Below the pieces are notes generated by a model. It searched no databases. It worked only from the letters and a program-made list of their open reading frames with translations, and was not told the DNA's origin. Of a stretch of DNA of 64,000 nt, positions 24,067 through 35,543 are shown in pieces. The translations under genes were made by a program, and so were the position numbers. This DNA comes from Arachnopeziza araneosa (Eukaryota; Ascomycota; Leotiomycetes; Helotiales; Arachnopezizaceae): contig QYAI01000061.1 in NCBI GenBank assembly GCA_003988855.1, forward strand, positions 124,001-188,000, written 5' to 3'. Positions within the stretch are counted from its first letter, which is position 1, and each line of letters opens with the position of its first letter.

Positions 24067-24857
24067 GATTGCTAAATTCCATCTGCATCAAGTAAAAAAG
24101 ACTATCTATACTCTACAAGTAAATTTAGAGATTGGAGATGAAAAAGAAATCGATCAAAATGAGTGTGGGTTTGGAACCAAGTTAGCAAAAAATGAATGAA
24201 GATAGAAAGTGAAGAAGATCGGAGCTTGGCACTGCTTGCACTTGCACCTCCATATTTCAGCAAGTTGCCCTATGCACGCACGCTAAGCGCCAAAAGGAGA
24301 AATATTGAAGCCATCATGGCGTTTGTGGAGATTTCCTTTTGCACAAACCATCAAGCCACAAAGCAGCCTATCGCTTTGAATCGAAATTCCTAAAACATAG
24401 CTGGTGCTGATATTGAGTGGCGCTGCTACAGTCTCAAAAATCTTTGACATGTAGCCCCGAGAGCAAGAGGGAATGAAGTAAGACAAAGAGGAGAGACTAA
24501 ATTTGCTGGAACTGGAATAGAAATTAAACAGCTTCAGGGAGATGGCATTCAAGGGTTAGAAAGACCAAGGAAACCCCAGATGTCCTCCAAACTCCAATGA
24601 ACGCCGATTATGAGTTGCATCCTCCGGCCTGCATGGAAGGTCTCCTGCCCTTCTGTCCTCCAGGTTCAACATCAACTGAGGTGTCATCCCAACTTCATTC
24701 CTTCTGCTTTTCCACCAAATGCGACTCACTTTTCACTTCAACAACCACCTGTTACACCCACACAGTACACTCAGAGGCTTCCAACCAATATTGAACCAAC
24801 AGATATCCAAATACACAATCAAATAACCCCAGCCATTACCCTCCCCCCAGCTTCCTG
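24067..24857. other. Intergenic, no gene seen
   Basis: It holds the promoter of the WSC gene and the 3' end of the small secreted protein gene. Frames at 24196-24861 are short and contradictory. Confidence 0.5.
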
Positions 24858-25484
24858 CTAAACATCACATATATAAAAGAAGTCTGCATCGGCACTTTTG
24901 ACGCTCTGAACCGCGCTCTCGGTACTCGACGTCGCAGCACTACTCTCCACCGTCTGTGTAGCTGTCTCCGTCGCTGTGGCTTCCGGACCCGCGCTAGTAG
25001 CTACTGCAACATTATTCTGCGCCGCCAAACAATCCGTCTGCTGTGTATCGCAATCGCCAACCGTCAGCGAGCTGCTTTTCTCATCGTTCGCAATCCCCGC
25101 GCAGGTGTTATGCTGATTGTTACATGATCTTGTGGCGGCAGTACTGAAGTCGTTAAATGTGGAGCCATTGACAGCGAAGGGTCGAGCGCTGTCGCCGCTC
25201 GCGGTGATGGGGTCAGCAGCAGCTCCGCCGAGGGCTCCTGTGAATGTCTGGAAGAAACCAGTTAGCAAGAGCAGCTCAGATATGAGGGAGTAATTGTCGG
25301 TTGCAGGAAATGAAGTAGAAAAGCCAAAAGCATATACCTGCATATTCGTGCCAGCAGCAGCAGCGGTTGCTCTCAGAGCCAACATTCCTGGGAATCTTAT
25401 CACCAAATCATCGGCCGCCATCACTCCACATCCTATCAAACCCACACTCAATATTGCGATCGGGGTAAATGTGAATAACTTCAT
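24858..25484 (-). CDS. Small secreted Cys-containing protein, 178 aa
   Basis: This is a predicted extracellular protein of unknown function. Exons are 25484-25338 and 25247-24858, joined by an intron GTATAT...TTCCAG at phase 0 (TNMQ / TFTG). Residues 1-23 form a signal peptide (MKLFTFTPIAILSVGLIGCGVMA). The core contains DSARPFAVNGSTFNDFSTAATRSCNNQHNTCAGIAND and SLTVGDCDTQQTDCLAAQN, with four regularly spaced cysteines, CxxQxxxCA and CxxQxxxC. A Ser/Thr/Ala-rich tail follows and ends YICDV. The RPF.VNG...F...AA.RSC..Q...CA layout recalls a family of small secreted proteins common in filamentous ascomycetes. No enzymatic signature is visible, and effector or wall roles are speculation. It sits between two other surface-protein genes on the same strand. 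Confidence 0.82.
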   Translation of the reverse strand: MKLFTFTPIAILSVGLIGCGVMAADDLVIRFPGMLALRATAAAAGTNMQVYAFGFSTSFPATDNYSLISELLLLTGFFQTFTGALGGAAADPITASGDSARPFAVNGSTFNDFSTAATRSCNNQHNTCAGIANDEKSSSLTVGDCDTQQTDCLAAQNNVAVATSAGPEATATETATQTVESSAATSSTESAVQSVKSADADFFYICDV

Positions 25485-26332
25485 TGTTGAAGACTTTCTA
25501 CAAATCCAATTTTGTCAGAACCTTATTAGAGAACAAACTTGAGTCCTCCTCGTCGTCGTCGACGTCGAGAATAGAATAAAGATGTTGCGGGGTCCATGAC
25601 TGCCGCTTGGTATCCTGAAACGCAACCCAAAACCACACCGAGACGCTGGCCGCTCATGCGCTCCAGCACCAGAACCAGATCCGAGAATACTCCACTGAGG
25701 AACGGAGAATCTGCATTGGGTGATACAGAGTTGTTTGGTATTTAGGATGATCGGGTTCGATGTGCATGGACGGTTCAACTGGGTAATGCAATCTGACAAA
25801 ACTGTCGAACAAATAAATATTTTGTTGGTCAATTTCAATTGGAGGCTTATCTGCATTCGAAAAATGATCTGATGAAATGGTATTGGTGGTGCTGGTGACT
25901 TCCCTCTGCAAGTCATTTCCACTGCAGAGAAGTGGGTCAAGTAGGCAGGAACCAAAGTAAAAGCAACTCGCATTTCCTCAGGAGACATACCTCATAATAG
26001 ATTATGAGCCTAAAGACGATACCCAAGCAGGTTCGGTGTCGGTTGAAATCACAATCACAGCTTCAAAGCTATTAGAGAGAGACCAAATAACTCCATTGCG
26101 ATGCTACCTAGAAGAATGGAACCAATCCATCCATCAAACATGATGAGGACCAAGAATTATAAGAGGATACAGCAGTGGTATTTGTAGTTATATCGCCGAC
26201 AACGCATCTTTCTAGACCATCCAGATATCTTAACACCTCTAATGCAATCATCCATCCATCAGACCAGCCCCTTTCCTTCCACTGAAAACAAATGAACAAG
26301 AATATTCGCCCAGGGCCACAAGACCTCGCGGT
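25485..26332. other. Intergenic, no gene seen
   Basis: Promoter side of the small secreted protein gene and 3' side of the wall-sensor-like gene. A frame of 157 codons at 25515-25988 (-) has no recognisable composition or motif and is not called. Confidence 0.45.
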
Positions 26333-27175
26333 TTAAAAGTTCGAGGAGGCGTTGACAGGTTTCGTCGGGCCATGGTAGCTTTCAAGAGTGCTTTGGAACG
26401 GATTTGGTGCACTTCCATTCCCGATGGAACTAGCTTTTTCGTGTCCGCTACCAGTTCGGAAACCCATCAATCCATCATCGTCGTCACTCTCCTTCTTTCT
26501 TCCCCAGATCCTCCATGCCACAACGCCTAATCCTGCGAATATTATTGCGCCACCAATACCAACCACGACACCAATGACCGTGGTCTTTGTCTTGCTGCTC
26601 ATGCCTGATGATGTAGTTGTGCCATTATTGTTGAGAGAAGCTCCAGATGTAGGTTTGGAGATGCTTGAAGTATCTGTAGAGGAAGAGACTGAAGTATACA
26701 CCGATCCAGACGCAGTCACAATGCTGGTAACCAACACCACGCTTGGGCTCTGGCTTGTGTGAGACTCCGATGACTCGCTGGTTTGGCTAGCCTGACTCGT
26801 GTCACTTGTTAAAGTACTCGATGTTTGTGGATTTGAGGTCGTGATAGTTGTTTCTTTGGTCTTGGTCTCAGTTGTAGGTGGATCAGAAGTTGTTTGTGTC
26901 GAGGAAGGAGATGTGGTGGTAACAGTCGACGTAGTAGGAATGACGGAGGTACTTGTTGGCGGTGAAGATGTCGTGGCAGCACCAGTTGCGCCAGTTCCAA
27001 GTAGAGCAGTCGATGCGGCAGAGATAACACCTGATACTACACTTGCTAACTGCTTCTTCTCGATTTCTGCAGGTTTGTCTCGACCGAAGAGGGATCCATC
27101 AAACCAGCCTGCTTGTGTTGTGATAGCGAAGCAGAGGGCGAAGATGGCGACGAGCCGTAATGATCGTGACAACAT
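26333..27175 (-). CDS. Single-span Ser/Thr-rich surface protein, MID2/WSC-sensor-like layout, 280 aa
   Basis: This is a type I plasma-membrane protein that could sense wall stress, judged by layout only. It is a single exon from ATG 27175. Residues 1-22 are a signal peptide (MLSRSLRLVAIFALCFAITTQA). Residues 40-205 are Ser/Thr-rich and likely O-glycosylated. One membrane span follows at about residues 206-228 (VIGVVVGIGGAIIFAGLGVVAW), then RIWGRKK as a stop-transfer sequence. The cytosolic tail of about 50 residues carries an acidic cluster (ESDDDDGLMGF). No WSC or other folded ectodomain is present, so the match is to the general fungal mid2-like form rather than to a named orthologue. Confidence 0.8.
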   Translation of the reverse strand: MLSRSLRLVAIFALCFAITTQAGWFDGSLFGRDKPAEIEKKQLASVVSGVISAASTALLGTGATGAATTSSPPTSTSVIPTTSTVTTTSPSSTQTTSDPPTTETKTKETTITTSNPQTSSTLTSDTSQASQTSESSESHTSQSPSVVLVTSIVTASGSVYTSVSSSTDTSSISKPTSGASLNNNGTTTSSGMSSKTKTTVIGVVVGIGGAIIFAGLGVVAWRIWGRKKESDDDDGLMGFRTGSGHEKASSIGNGSAPNPFQSTLESYHGPTKPVNASSNF

Positions 27176-30100
27176 CTCGATATTGAATTATCTGGTGATA
27201 ATATATTCGGAAGAAGGGGGGAAAGAGAGAAGGTTGGAAAAGAGAGCGTGTTCGATGCTGGCAAGGATTTCGTCAGCAATAGAGTGTTCGTTCGTATTTC
27301 GGCCAAAGCGTGTGGCTGTGTTGTTCTACTCGTGGGTCGATACAGAAAATGTTTGTAATGTTTCGAAACGACTGTGAGAAATGAAGAAAGACGTCCCAGA
27401 TAATGAGAGGGACTAGTGAATGGATTGGATGGGTGGTGGTGGGTAAATGTTGACGGATGGAACAGGAAGCAGTTCAAGGGATCAATCCCTGAGAGCCTGA
27501 AAAGTCAGGCCACTTAACCGCTTGCACACCCAGTAAAAATAGGTGAGGAAGCCGCCCCTTTCAGCAGAAAATGCCGTACATCTTTCTATTTCGATGCTGG
27601 ACTCTTCTACTCTACATCTACATCTGCAAAGAGTCAATCTTTGCATCAAATTCTACCCTTCATGCTTACGACTGGTTTCAACAGATCTGTCGCCTTCCAG
27701 AAGTGTTTCCAGCTTCGTATCCCCTATTTGATCTGAGCCAATTATATCTCTAGGAATTCCCTGCCATTTCAGATACGAAACATGCCCTCCGAATCATCCG
27801 ATATTCTCCCCAAAAACACGCTGCTTTCCGATAGATACCTAAGTCTCGGATTGGTCAATCAGGCATCGCTTTTGACTCGAACAAACATTTTTCTTGACGA
27901 ATGACGTCGAAACAATGTGTTTGCATAAATGTATGAGGATATACTTGTTTTCATAGTCGGTGTTGTTTCCTGATATGGATAAATGAGGTCAGTACCCGTC
28001 TATCACATAGATGGATCATCGGAGAGGATAGAAGACAGAATCATGATATGTTTGAGGCTTTCTCATCTTCGTTTCTGCTCCTCTGATGACATGTAAAACC
28101 TCGTCACCACCGTTTCACTGTTGGGATCGTCCTCTACACTACCTACTGCGAATTGGAATACTCAAGCATTTGATCAGCTGTTTTAGAGCTAGATATTTAC
28201 ACATTATTCGTATTTACAATCGAGAATCTCAAACGGTCTCACGCAATAGCACAGCTGAGAATTAGGTCGTAGAATGCGTCACGTGGCTTGGTTGTTGAGA
28301 AAATTCCCCACTATATAATAGTATCTTTCTCCATCTCAAGCTTAGTATCTAATGCTCATCTTCATCTATATGCGTACTTCTTGTGAATGTAGCTCCTCTC
28401 AATATCATCAATAGCAGCTGCGGAAGACAAATATTTTGATTCAGGTTCTCAATTCTCCACTCCGCCCTTTGAAGCACCAATTGTATTTGACTCTATATTT
28501 ATGGTTAATTTAACACCGTAAACTAAATTCAAATGAATGAGTATATCTTCATACATACACCAGTAATCCTTTGGCCTTTGTCTTTTACAGTGATGGTCAG
28601 CTAAGATTCCACTTTGCATGAGCATGGGTCGAAGTTAACATATTATCAGATAATGCAATACGCGCAGAAGATTTGAGAAGCAAGGAGGCCGTACAGGAAC
28701 AGAGGCATGGAGTATTGTGATCTGCATTGATGAGATTAGGTAAATTATGATCTCCTTGGTGGTTGACAAGTTCAAATCTATTCTTAAGATTCTTATAGTA
28801 AGTAAACCTCGAAGTTAACAATTCCAAAGCGACGCCGTAAACGCTGCCCAAAGGTAATCGAAATCCCATTATTATCCGTACACCATACCCAATAAACTCC
28901 AACTCGTAATTACTCCTACAATAACCTATCTAGTTCACTCGACCTTGATGCACCACTCCAGTTGTCGAAGGACAAAGACTTGTAAATGGCAACCTGCGAC
29001 ACAGTGTAATTGTTTGGCATCAGACCTTTGCAGATCTGGTTAATGATTGTCTCTGTTCCATGAGTCGACATTTACGTGTAGCTCTAAGTAATTGATCTGA
29101 GCAATATATGGTGCAGAAACTTGAGTCAGAAAGTGCACGAACCTTAGTTGATAAAAGCATTCGGGTTCTACATGATGTTTAAATGTCGATTTCTACTTCG
29201 TTTTCACAAGCAGATGGAGACTGGAGGCCTGTGAGACAACATCGCCCTCCTCATACGACGAAATATGCATGTGTGGCTTGTACTCGTGGCCAAGCTTATA
29301 CAAGGTGGATCTTTGGATTTGGTATCTGGGCGGGGGTTCAACTTCTAGGACTAAGACTATCTCAGCGGTCACATTGAGACCGATTCGCGCCACCAGATCT
29401 AAAACATGTCTGATGGATGTGGAGGAAGCTGGCAGCGCATGTGCGATGTCGGAATACGATCTCCAGAAGATCGAGGCCCCTGCTACCAACGATAGGAAAA
29501 GCCTACTGAAAAATGGTCATCGACGCCAAGCGAAGACAGCATGGACCGAAGGTGACAAACTTGCACCCACAGTCTCATATGCGGCGTGTGGTGATCGATT
29601 GATTCTGTTTGATATAACCTACAACCATCTGAATGAATCATTATTCGACTGAGGCTGGCAATATAGCAAGACGCGTTCTTTCCCTCTTTGGGAGATTTCT
29701 TCCGACAACGACGTGTGATTGTTGCAGCGGGGGACTTCCGTAAGGACAAGACAATGTATATGTGGAGTCAGGCATTCGAGAGATATACGAATGATAGGAA
29801 CGTAAGAGATGGCTCCGCCGTCTGGAGTTCGAGATCCTTGAGGTGCAGGACAGGATGTCGGAAGTGGGGGTAAGAACTCTTTTCACACTGCATGCCGCAG
29901 AGAAAACGGTGAAACCCTAAGATTATTGACGAAGATTTGGATCATACTTGAATCAACATGATGAGCAGCAGCCAATTGCGGTCCAGGCTGGCATCCGGGT
30001 GACACTGGGCGCTGCATTGTCTTTTCATCGAGGTGGAAAGTTGAGATTGTTGCACAAATGGGGCAGAGGCGACGTTTAGGAGCGGACAGATTCTCGAAAG

Positions 30101-30338
30101 CGATAGAAGCATGGACCGGAAAAGGGATGTGTAGATTTCATTGACTTGGGAATGAAAATGGCTGGGAGAGAAAGTTGCGTCAGGCCATCAGCGCGGCCGC
30201 GTCCAACGCGCTTACCAAAGAATGTAAACAAATGAACATCGAATTATCCCAGGCGCCTCCTCTATCAGCCGTACAATCATGACAGACCCTCACGCCGTAC
30301 CTTTGTCTTTACCTCCCTTCCTTGCTGGTTTTACCATT
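27176..30338. other. Gene-empty 3.2-kb stretch
   Basis: It lies between the upstream side of the wall-sensor-like gene and the 3' end of the Rieske gene. Long but mutually overlapping frames occur on both strands at 29183-29886 without any family signature. A TATATAATAG element at 28313-28322 has no gene that I can connect to it. Confidence 0.45.
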
Positions 30339-31738
30339 CTAGAAGCCCCCCTGAGTGCGCACCACATACAGAATTTTCTCCTTCCAACTCCTTGCAAACT
30401 TGATCACCCTGGTTAGCATTTGGCGTTGAAAGGCAGCAAAGGTCTTACAAGCGTCATCGTCCTTTCCCTCTGCTGTGAAACTCTTGTTTCGATTCGCTGC
30501 ATTTATCATCATCCCCAGCTTTGTCTCTGCCTCCATATGCGCTTCAAGCATCACTTTGATATCGCGTCCTGGAGGTTCAAGTGAGTCCTCCAGAGATGAA
30601 GCCTCGTGCCTGCCAAGGATATTCTTCTGTCTAGAAACAAGGCTCTCTACTTCTAGCAAGACGTGTCTCTTGATTGCTTCAACGGCTCTGAATGAAGTCC
30701 TCGCATCTTTGGCGTAAAGAGTGCATTCCAGTGTGGTAGTGGTAGACGACTTTGGGACAGTCTTCATCATCAGTACTCCCCCCGACACCATTCTACGAAT
30801 GATAGCTGTGTGGGAGATGATTACATCTTCGGACAGTCCTCTCATCCAGGGCGGAAACATTGAGAACCAGGCCGTCCGCTCCAATTCGCCATCCTTGGTA
30901 AGAAATTCTGGCATCAAGATTAGTACAGCACGATTGCTACAGGTTTATGTATCATACCAATCATTTTCCAATTAAAATTACCCTCTATTTTCCAATCACT
31001 AATACATCTCATCTGCTGAACTTTCCAGCTCTTCAACGTGCTCTCGACGCTGCCCAAATCCAGAGTCTCTGGCTGCTCAGCAGAATCAAGGTTGACAAAG
31101 ACTATTGATTCTCGAATTTCCAGCTTCAACTCCCACAAACCATTCATATCTTTGTTGAATCCAGCTATAGTCTCAAACTCAGGAGCCTTGATTAATTTAC
31201 CCCTCGAATCATAACTCCAGCCATGGTAGCGACAGCCAAGAACTGTTGTGCTTCCACATACTTTCTTGGTGATCGCATAAGCACGATGGCGGCAAACGTT
31301 GTGGAACGCCCGCAGTGTCTTGTCTTTTCCTAAGATGATAATGAAAGAGAAACCAGCTATCTCGAATGTTCTGTAGTCCCCAGGTTTTTGAAATCTTGAT
31401 GTATGCGTTGCTGGAAGCCATATCTAAACCCGGTTTCAGCATCGTCCGATATATTTCATTACACGAGGGCATACCTTGCTGAAGAATGCTCTCTTTTCTA
31501 CTTCATATACCTTCTCCTCTATCCACTGCGCCCTGGGTTCTTGGATGGGGTTTGGTTGAGGCGGCGACGTGACTTTTGCCTCTACTGGCAGTATCTGGAC
31601 GGATGACTTCCGCCATTTCAAAGTTACAGGAGTCGCGTTGGCCAAGATTCTTGGAATGAAGTCTCGAGGACAGAGGTAAGTTATGAGAACAATGAACCCT
31701 ATCCCAAAGAGGTACAAATAGGGTATTGGGACTGCCAT
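30339..31738 (-). CDS. Membrane-anchored Rieske 2Fe-2S protein lacking the mononuclear-iron site, 432 aa
   Basis: This protein is related to the alpha subunit of Rieske non-heme iron oxygenases. Exons are 31738-31475, 31423-30958 and 30907-30339. The introns are 51 and 50 nt (GTATGC/TTTAG, GTATGA/GCCAG) and the joins are in frame. Residues 5-24 form a membrane anchor (PIPYLYLFGIGFIVLITYLC). The Rieske motif is complete: CRH at 132-134 and CRYH at 152-155, in FHNVCRHRAY and VLGCRYHGWSYDSRGKL. The oxygenase domain starts normally (WKIEGNFNWKMI), but the segment that should carry (D/E)xxHxxxxH is absent. The chain goes straight to EFLTKDGELERTAWFSMFPPW, and the usual C-terminal iron-ligand Asp is not evident. 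An electron-transfer or regulatory role is inferred. A divergent partner gene starts 680 bp away. Confidence 0.85.
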
Positions 31739-32418
31739 AATATCAATGGTAGCTCTTTGCTTAATCTGGAAAAATTGTGGTCCGCTCAGAGACTTCCAGT
31801 AGCTTTCTAGCTGTTATCAAACAGGTTGAGTCTACCCTGAGCTCGCTGGGGAAGACGGACTAAACATCATCTACATGTCAAAGTCGCGACATATCAAGTC
31901 TGTTGAAGGGGCTACCCACAATCGTCGTTCGGCGTCAAGATGCATCCGAATCTGGGTTATTTGTCCAGACCATTGTATGTTTTAATTCAGCTGCCGTAGT
32001 TACACCCCCGACAACGCGGTATGGACCAAGTCTCAGTACCACTGCATGTCGCGTGGCACCCTCCAAGACGGCGATGCTAGAGTGCATGATAGTTGATTCA
32101 AGCATCCTACTCGTTCAGTTCTTTTCAACGCAATTGATTTATGATTCAGTTGCCTGCCCGTGCCAGAATATTGCAATCCTTTTTGTTGGCCGAAGGTTCG
32201 CCTGGATCGCATTTCTTCATTGGGGATGACTTCCATGGATCTACCGTCCAATGACACAGCATTAATATTTGCATCACGTTCAACGACATAATATGCCCAT
32301 ATTTTCCATGAAGATGAAGTTCTGCACTTGCATTGCTCTCTAATCTACTCTGTTCAGACACGCACTTCAGTCGCCAACGCTCGAGATTTCTGGTGGAAAT
32401 AGATCCAAGCCTGAAGAA
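31739..32418. promoter_or_regulatory. Shared divergent promoter region of the Rieske-like gene pair
   Basis: 680 bp separate the two divergent start codons. No other gene is seen, so both promoters must lie here and the pair could be co-regulated. No specific operator was identified. Confidence 0.55.
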
Positions 32419-33542
32419 ATGGCTTCTCTAACCAGAACGCTCCCTGCTTCATGGTTTTGCAGCTCACCATTATATCAGCTTGAGAGAAGAGCCGTATTCT
32501 TAAAGGTTCGAGAACTACTACATGTAGTACAGCATGGCTAATCGAAGCTGATAGTCGTGGCACTTCCTTGGTCCGCTGACTCGTTTTCAAGACAGGACTG
32601 AAAAGGTAACATATGAAATCGCCCAAGTCACAATCATTGTCGAAAACATCAGCCCAGAGCATGAAGGAATCGATTTTGAGGGTATTGTCGTGCGTACAGT
32701 GGAGGGGCAAGTGAGTACCAAAGCGCATTACCAATGACTCGCCAACACTGAGAATAGAATCGAGATATCATGACCCATCTAACTCCAAGTGGCCTTCTTT
32801 TTGCTACGCTGTCGCTTGAAGCTCCCCCCTTCGAAGAATACTTTGCGGGCCTCGAAGAATTGACCAACAAGGTTGATTTCACCAGATTACCGCATCGACG
32901 CAGTATCTCCTATGAAGGCCGCTTCAACTGGAAAACTATGTAAGCATCTATTCATACTTTCATAATTCCCATTACACTTAACTGAGTTTCTACAGGATTG
33001 ATGGTTACCAAGAATGTCTCCATTGCCAATACACCCATCCTACATTTACCAAATTTTACCCCCCAACTTTCTACTCGGTAACGAACCACAAGAACTTCTC
33101 GCAACATATCGCTGATCCGTCCAAAACCTCCGATGGACTTTTTCTTTACTTCTTTCCCATCTGCACTTTAAATGTCTACGGTGGTGGCATGTCTTCCTTC
33201 CGTACTCTTCCTTCTCCCGACCCGAATGTCTCGCGCATGGAATTCGACTATTATCACAGCGGCTCAGAGCAAGAGTTCGAGGATTATTTCAAGTTTGTGA
33301 GACAGGTTGCATTGGAGGATTTTGAGCTGTGCGAAAAAGCGCAGGAGAACTTATGTCAAGGCGTCTATGGAGAGGGAATTCTAAATCCGGTCAAGGAGAA
33401 TGGGGTGGCATTTTATCAGAGAAAGGTCAGGGACCTAGTATACAAACAATTTGAGATTGAGAAGAGAGAGAAAGGTGAGGCTGAACTGGTAAAGAGAACT
33501 GCTGTTCTGGATGAGAAAGCAGCTCCAGTTGTCATGATATGA
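32419..33542 (+). CDS. Rieske-oxygenase catalytic-domain protein lacking the Rieske cluster, 323 aa
   Basis: This has the mononuclear non-heme iron domain of the ring-hydroxylating / choline-monooxygenase-like family. Exons are 32419-32505, 32555-32710, 32758-32939 and 32996-33542; the introns are 47-56 nt and all joins keep the frame. The N-terminus (RTLPASWF...YQLERRAVFLK / SWHFLGPLTRFQ) is the usual Rieske-oxygenase opening. Where the 2Fe-2S domain should be, only about 55 residues without any CxH or CxxH remain. The iron motif is intact: MIDGYQECLHCQYTHP, giving D144-x3-E148-x2-H151-x4-H156. LYFFPICTLNVYGGGMSSFR follows, and QVALEDFELCEKAQENL carries the expected third ligand Asp. It therefore needs electrons from another protein. 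The divergent neighbour, with a Rieske cluster and no iron site, is the obvious candidate, though this is inference. Confidence 0.88.
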
Positions 33543-35231
33543 TACTATTAACAAAAATTTGCTACCTTCAAGTTGTGCATCTCATTTTTTAAGTTCAGAT
33601 CGTAGGCATCCTGTGTCAAAAATAAAGAGAAGTTTACCAAGTCCTTCTTGTCAACAGTTTCTTCTGTATTTTTTATGTTATCTTGCCACCAACTACTACT
33701 TCAGCTGCAAGGTAGCTTCCGAATGATTGATTAGATTTGTTCAACTGACTGTACTATCTTAGAGTTCATTATTTGTTATTGTCAAAGCACAACTTTTTCT
33801 CTAAATCAAGTGAGAAGTCTCAAAGCTCAAAAGATCGCGGAATATCAGATATAATGAAAAGAGAGTGAATCTTCCGAGCTAAGAAACCAAAATAAAAAGG
33901 AGCAGTTTAAACTATTCCCTCTTGAATTTCTCGTTGAATTATGTTCAATGTCTTCTTCTAGATTATCTATTAGTTATGGCTCTGATAAATTTTCTTTGCG
34001 CCAGTTTCAAATGCTTCAGTTAAGGGGCAGGGAGAAGTTGCAAAAGGAAGTAACGCACAACGAAAGGAAAGTTAATGCAAAGACCAAGCTCCGGGATAAA
34101 TTCCTCGAGGTGGATACCCTTGACAATGTTGAGGCTAACAGATGCTCCAAATATGGACCGGGAGGAGAAGTGGGTATCTCCGGAGGACTGTATTGATCAA
34201 AGACGGAGACTTTATCAGTAGTGGCACTGAGATTACTGGAAGCGAGAAGAGCCGAGGAGATGGGTGAAGATCTTAAGCCAAATGAGACAAGAAATTAACA
34301 CGGCACTCGACACAAGGTAAGGATATTCAAGCCAGTGTGTAAAATGGAAGTCAAATGAGCGTCTAAAACAGATAGTAGAAATATCGGCATATCCTTCTTG
34401 CAGAAGGAGCTACAGCTACACCGAGGAAAGGAATACTTTGGTCTGAGCAGGATCTAGATTGAGCAAAATAAAAATCTCTTCAGGCCATACACTTCCTCTT
34501 TCAAAGGGAGATGGAGCTTGAGCCTTCAAACAGTGGGGAGTTCTTAGCAGCAGATGCTTCTTGACCCATTTCAACTATGTCCTAAAGAAAAATTACACCA
34601 TCCACTCTGACCCAGTAGATGACACGAAAGTAGAGTCATTTATTTCCAGGCCTGACATTATGGTTAATCGAGTGATTAAGATAACTCTGGGTAGAGAGAC
34701 GCAAACATGCATGGAATTCTCTTGGTGTTTGTTTTCGCGACAGACTATTATAGCATGAAGAACTCGGGGGTTTGTATTCTATGGAAATATCAGATAAGAG
34801 TTTCGAATTGCTCAGAAGGAGCATGCTGCAATCCAATCAAGGCAAGGCAGAAGTCGAATACCAAAACATTGTGCTCATTGTTTCGGTAAAGTTAGCAAAA
34901 CAATAAGGGCTGGGAAGGAAAATATGAATCATGGATTGTGATAAGCATGCGAAGGAAAGTAGCTAGGATTTAGTAAAGTGGAACTTCTCCCTGAAAGCAA
35001 TCATGAAGTAGGAGTCAAGCTAGTTCAAGCAAGAATCAAGGTTTCAAAGTGCAGATATTCCATTTCCGGGGTATTATTCCATCATTTCAAAGTGCGCCAC
35101 AGATACAAGTAGCTAGCAAGTAGCTAACTAGATCTCATAAAATCCGACTGCCCTCTCCTCTCTTCCTCGCATGTCTGAAATTATCTTATCGCTAGCGAGA
35201 TCTTCCTTCCACAAGAGCAGTTTCCCTTTAG
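33543..35231. other. Intergenic, no firm gene
   Basis: The + strand is purine-rich over 33940-34900 with an 82-codon frame at 33948-34196 and further broken coiled-coil-like patches. It could be a decayed gene, but nothing aligns well enough to call. Confidence 0.35.
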
Positions 35232-35543
35232 TCACAAGAGAGCAGATACAATAAAAAATCCGCAGACTGTGAAAGCTCCAACAACTAAGAGAGAAGCAAT
35301 GAGAGCAAAGAAAACTGTGGTGAGAGGCCCTGTTTCGGATTGCAGGTCCTTTTCGTTTTCGGAACGAGATAACTTTCTGATCTTGAATGTTCCATATTTC
35401 TTCTTCCCTGGAACGGCCATCTCGAGATCGATCTTGTTCGACTCCACCTATAGGTATGAATTCGGGTCTTCTTTCCAAAGAAGGCTTTAACTGACCAAAT
35501 GAGGTATAGGCAGGTAGCCTTCCTTGTTCTCAGATACGGCCAT
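35232..35543 (-). CDS. Small tail-anchored membrane protein, 87 aa
   Basis: I do not recognise a named family. Exons are 35543-35496 (16 codons from ATG) and 35447-35232. The intron GTCAGT...CTATAG is 48 nt and joins at phase 0 (YLPIPHL / VESNKID). The first 60 residues are charged (EMAVPGKKKYGTFKIRKLSRSENEKDLQSE). A single hydrophobic segment at the very C-terminus (TVFFALIASLLVVGAFTVCGFFIVSALL) ends the protein. This is the layout of a tail-anchored protein of the ER or another endomembrane. Support is the clean splice signals, the frame continuity and the complete TM tail. Against it, the gene is short and no homologue is known to me. Confidence 0.55.

Noticed and set aside
25515..25988. 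157-codon minus-strand frame upstream of the small secreted protein
   Set aside because: No domain, signal or membrane features; it lies in what should be a promoter and competes with other frames.
29183..29886. Several long frames on both strands suggesting a gene or transposon relic
   Set aside because: None shows a recognisable motif, terminal repeat or consistent splice pattern.
33948..34196. 82-codon frame in a purine-rich stretch, possible decayed coiled-coil gene
   Set aside because: Further patches downstream are broken by many stops, and comparison by eye with the coiled-coil gene at 41006 gave no convincing match.
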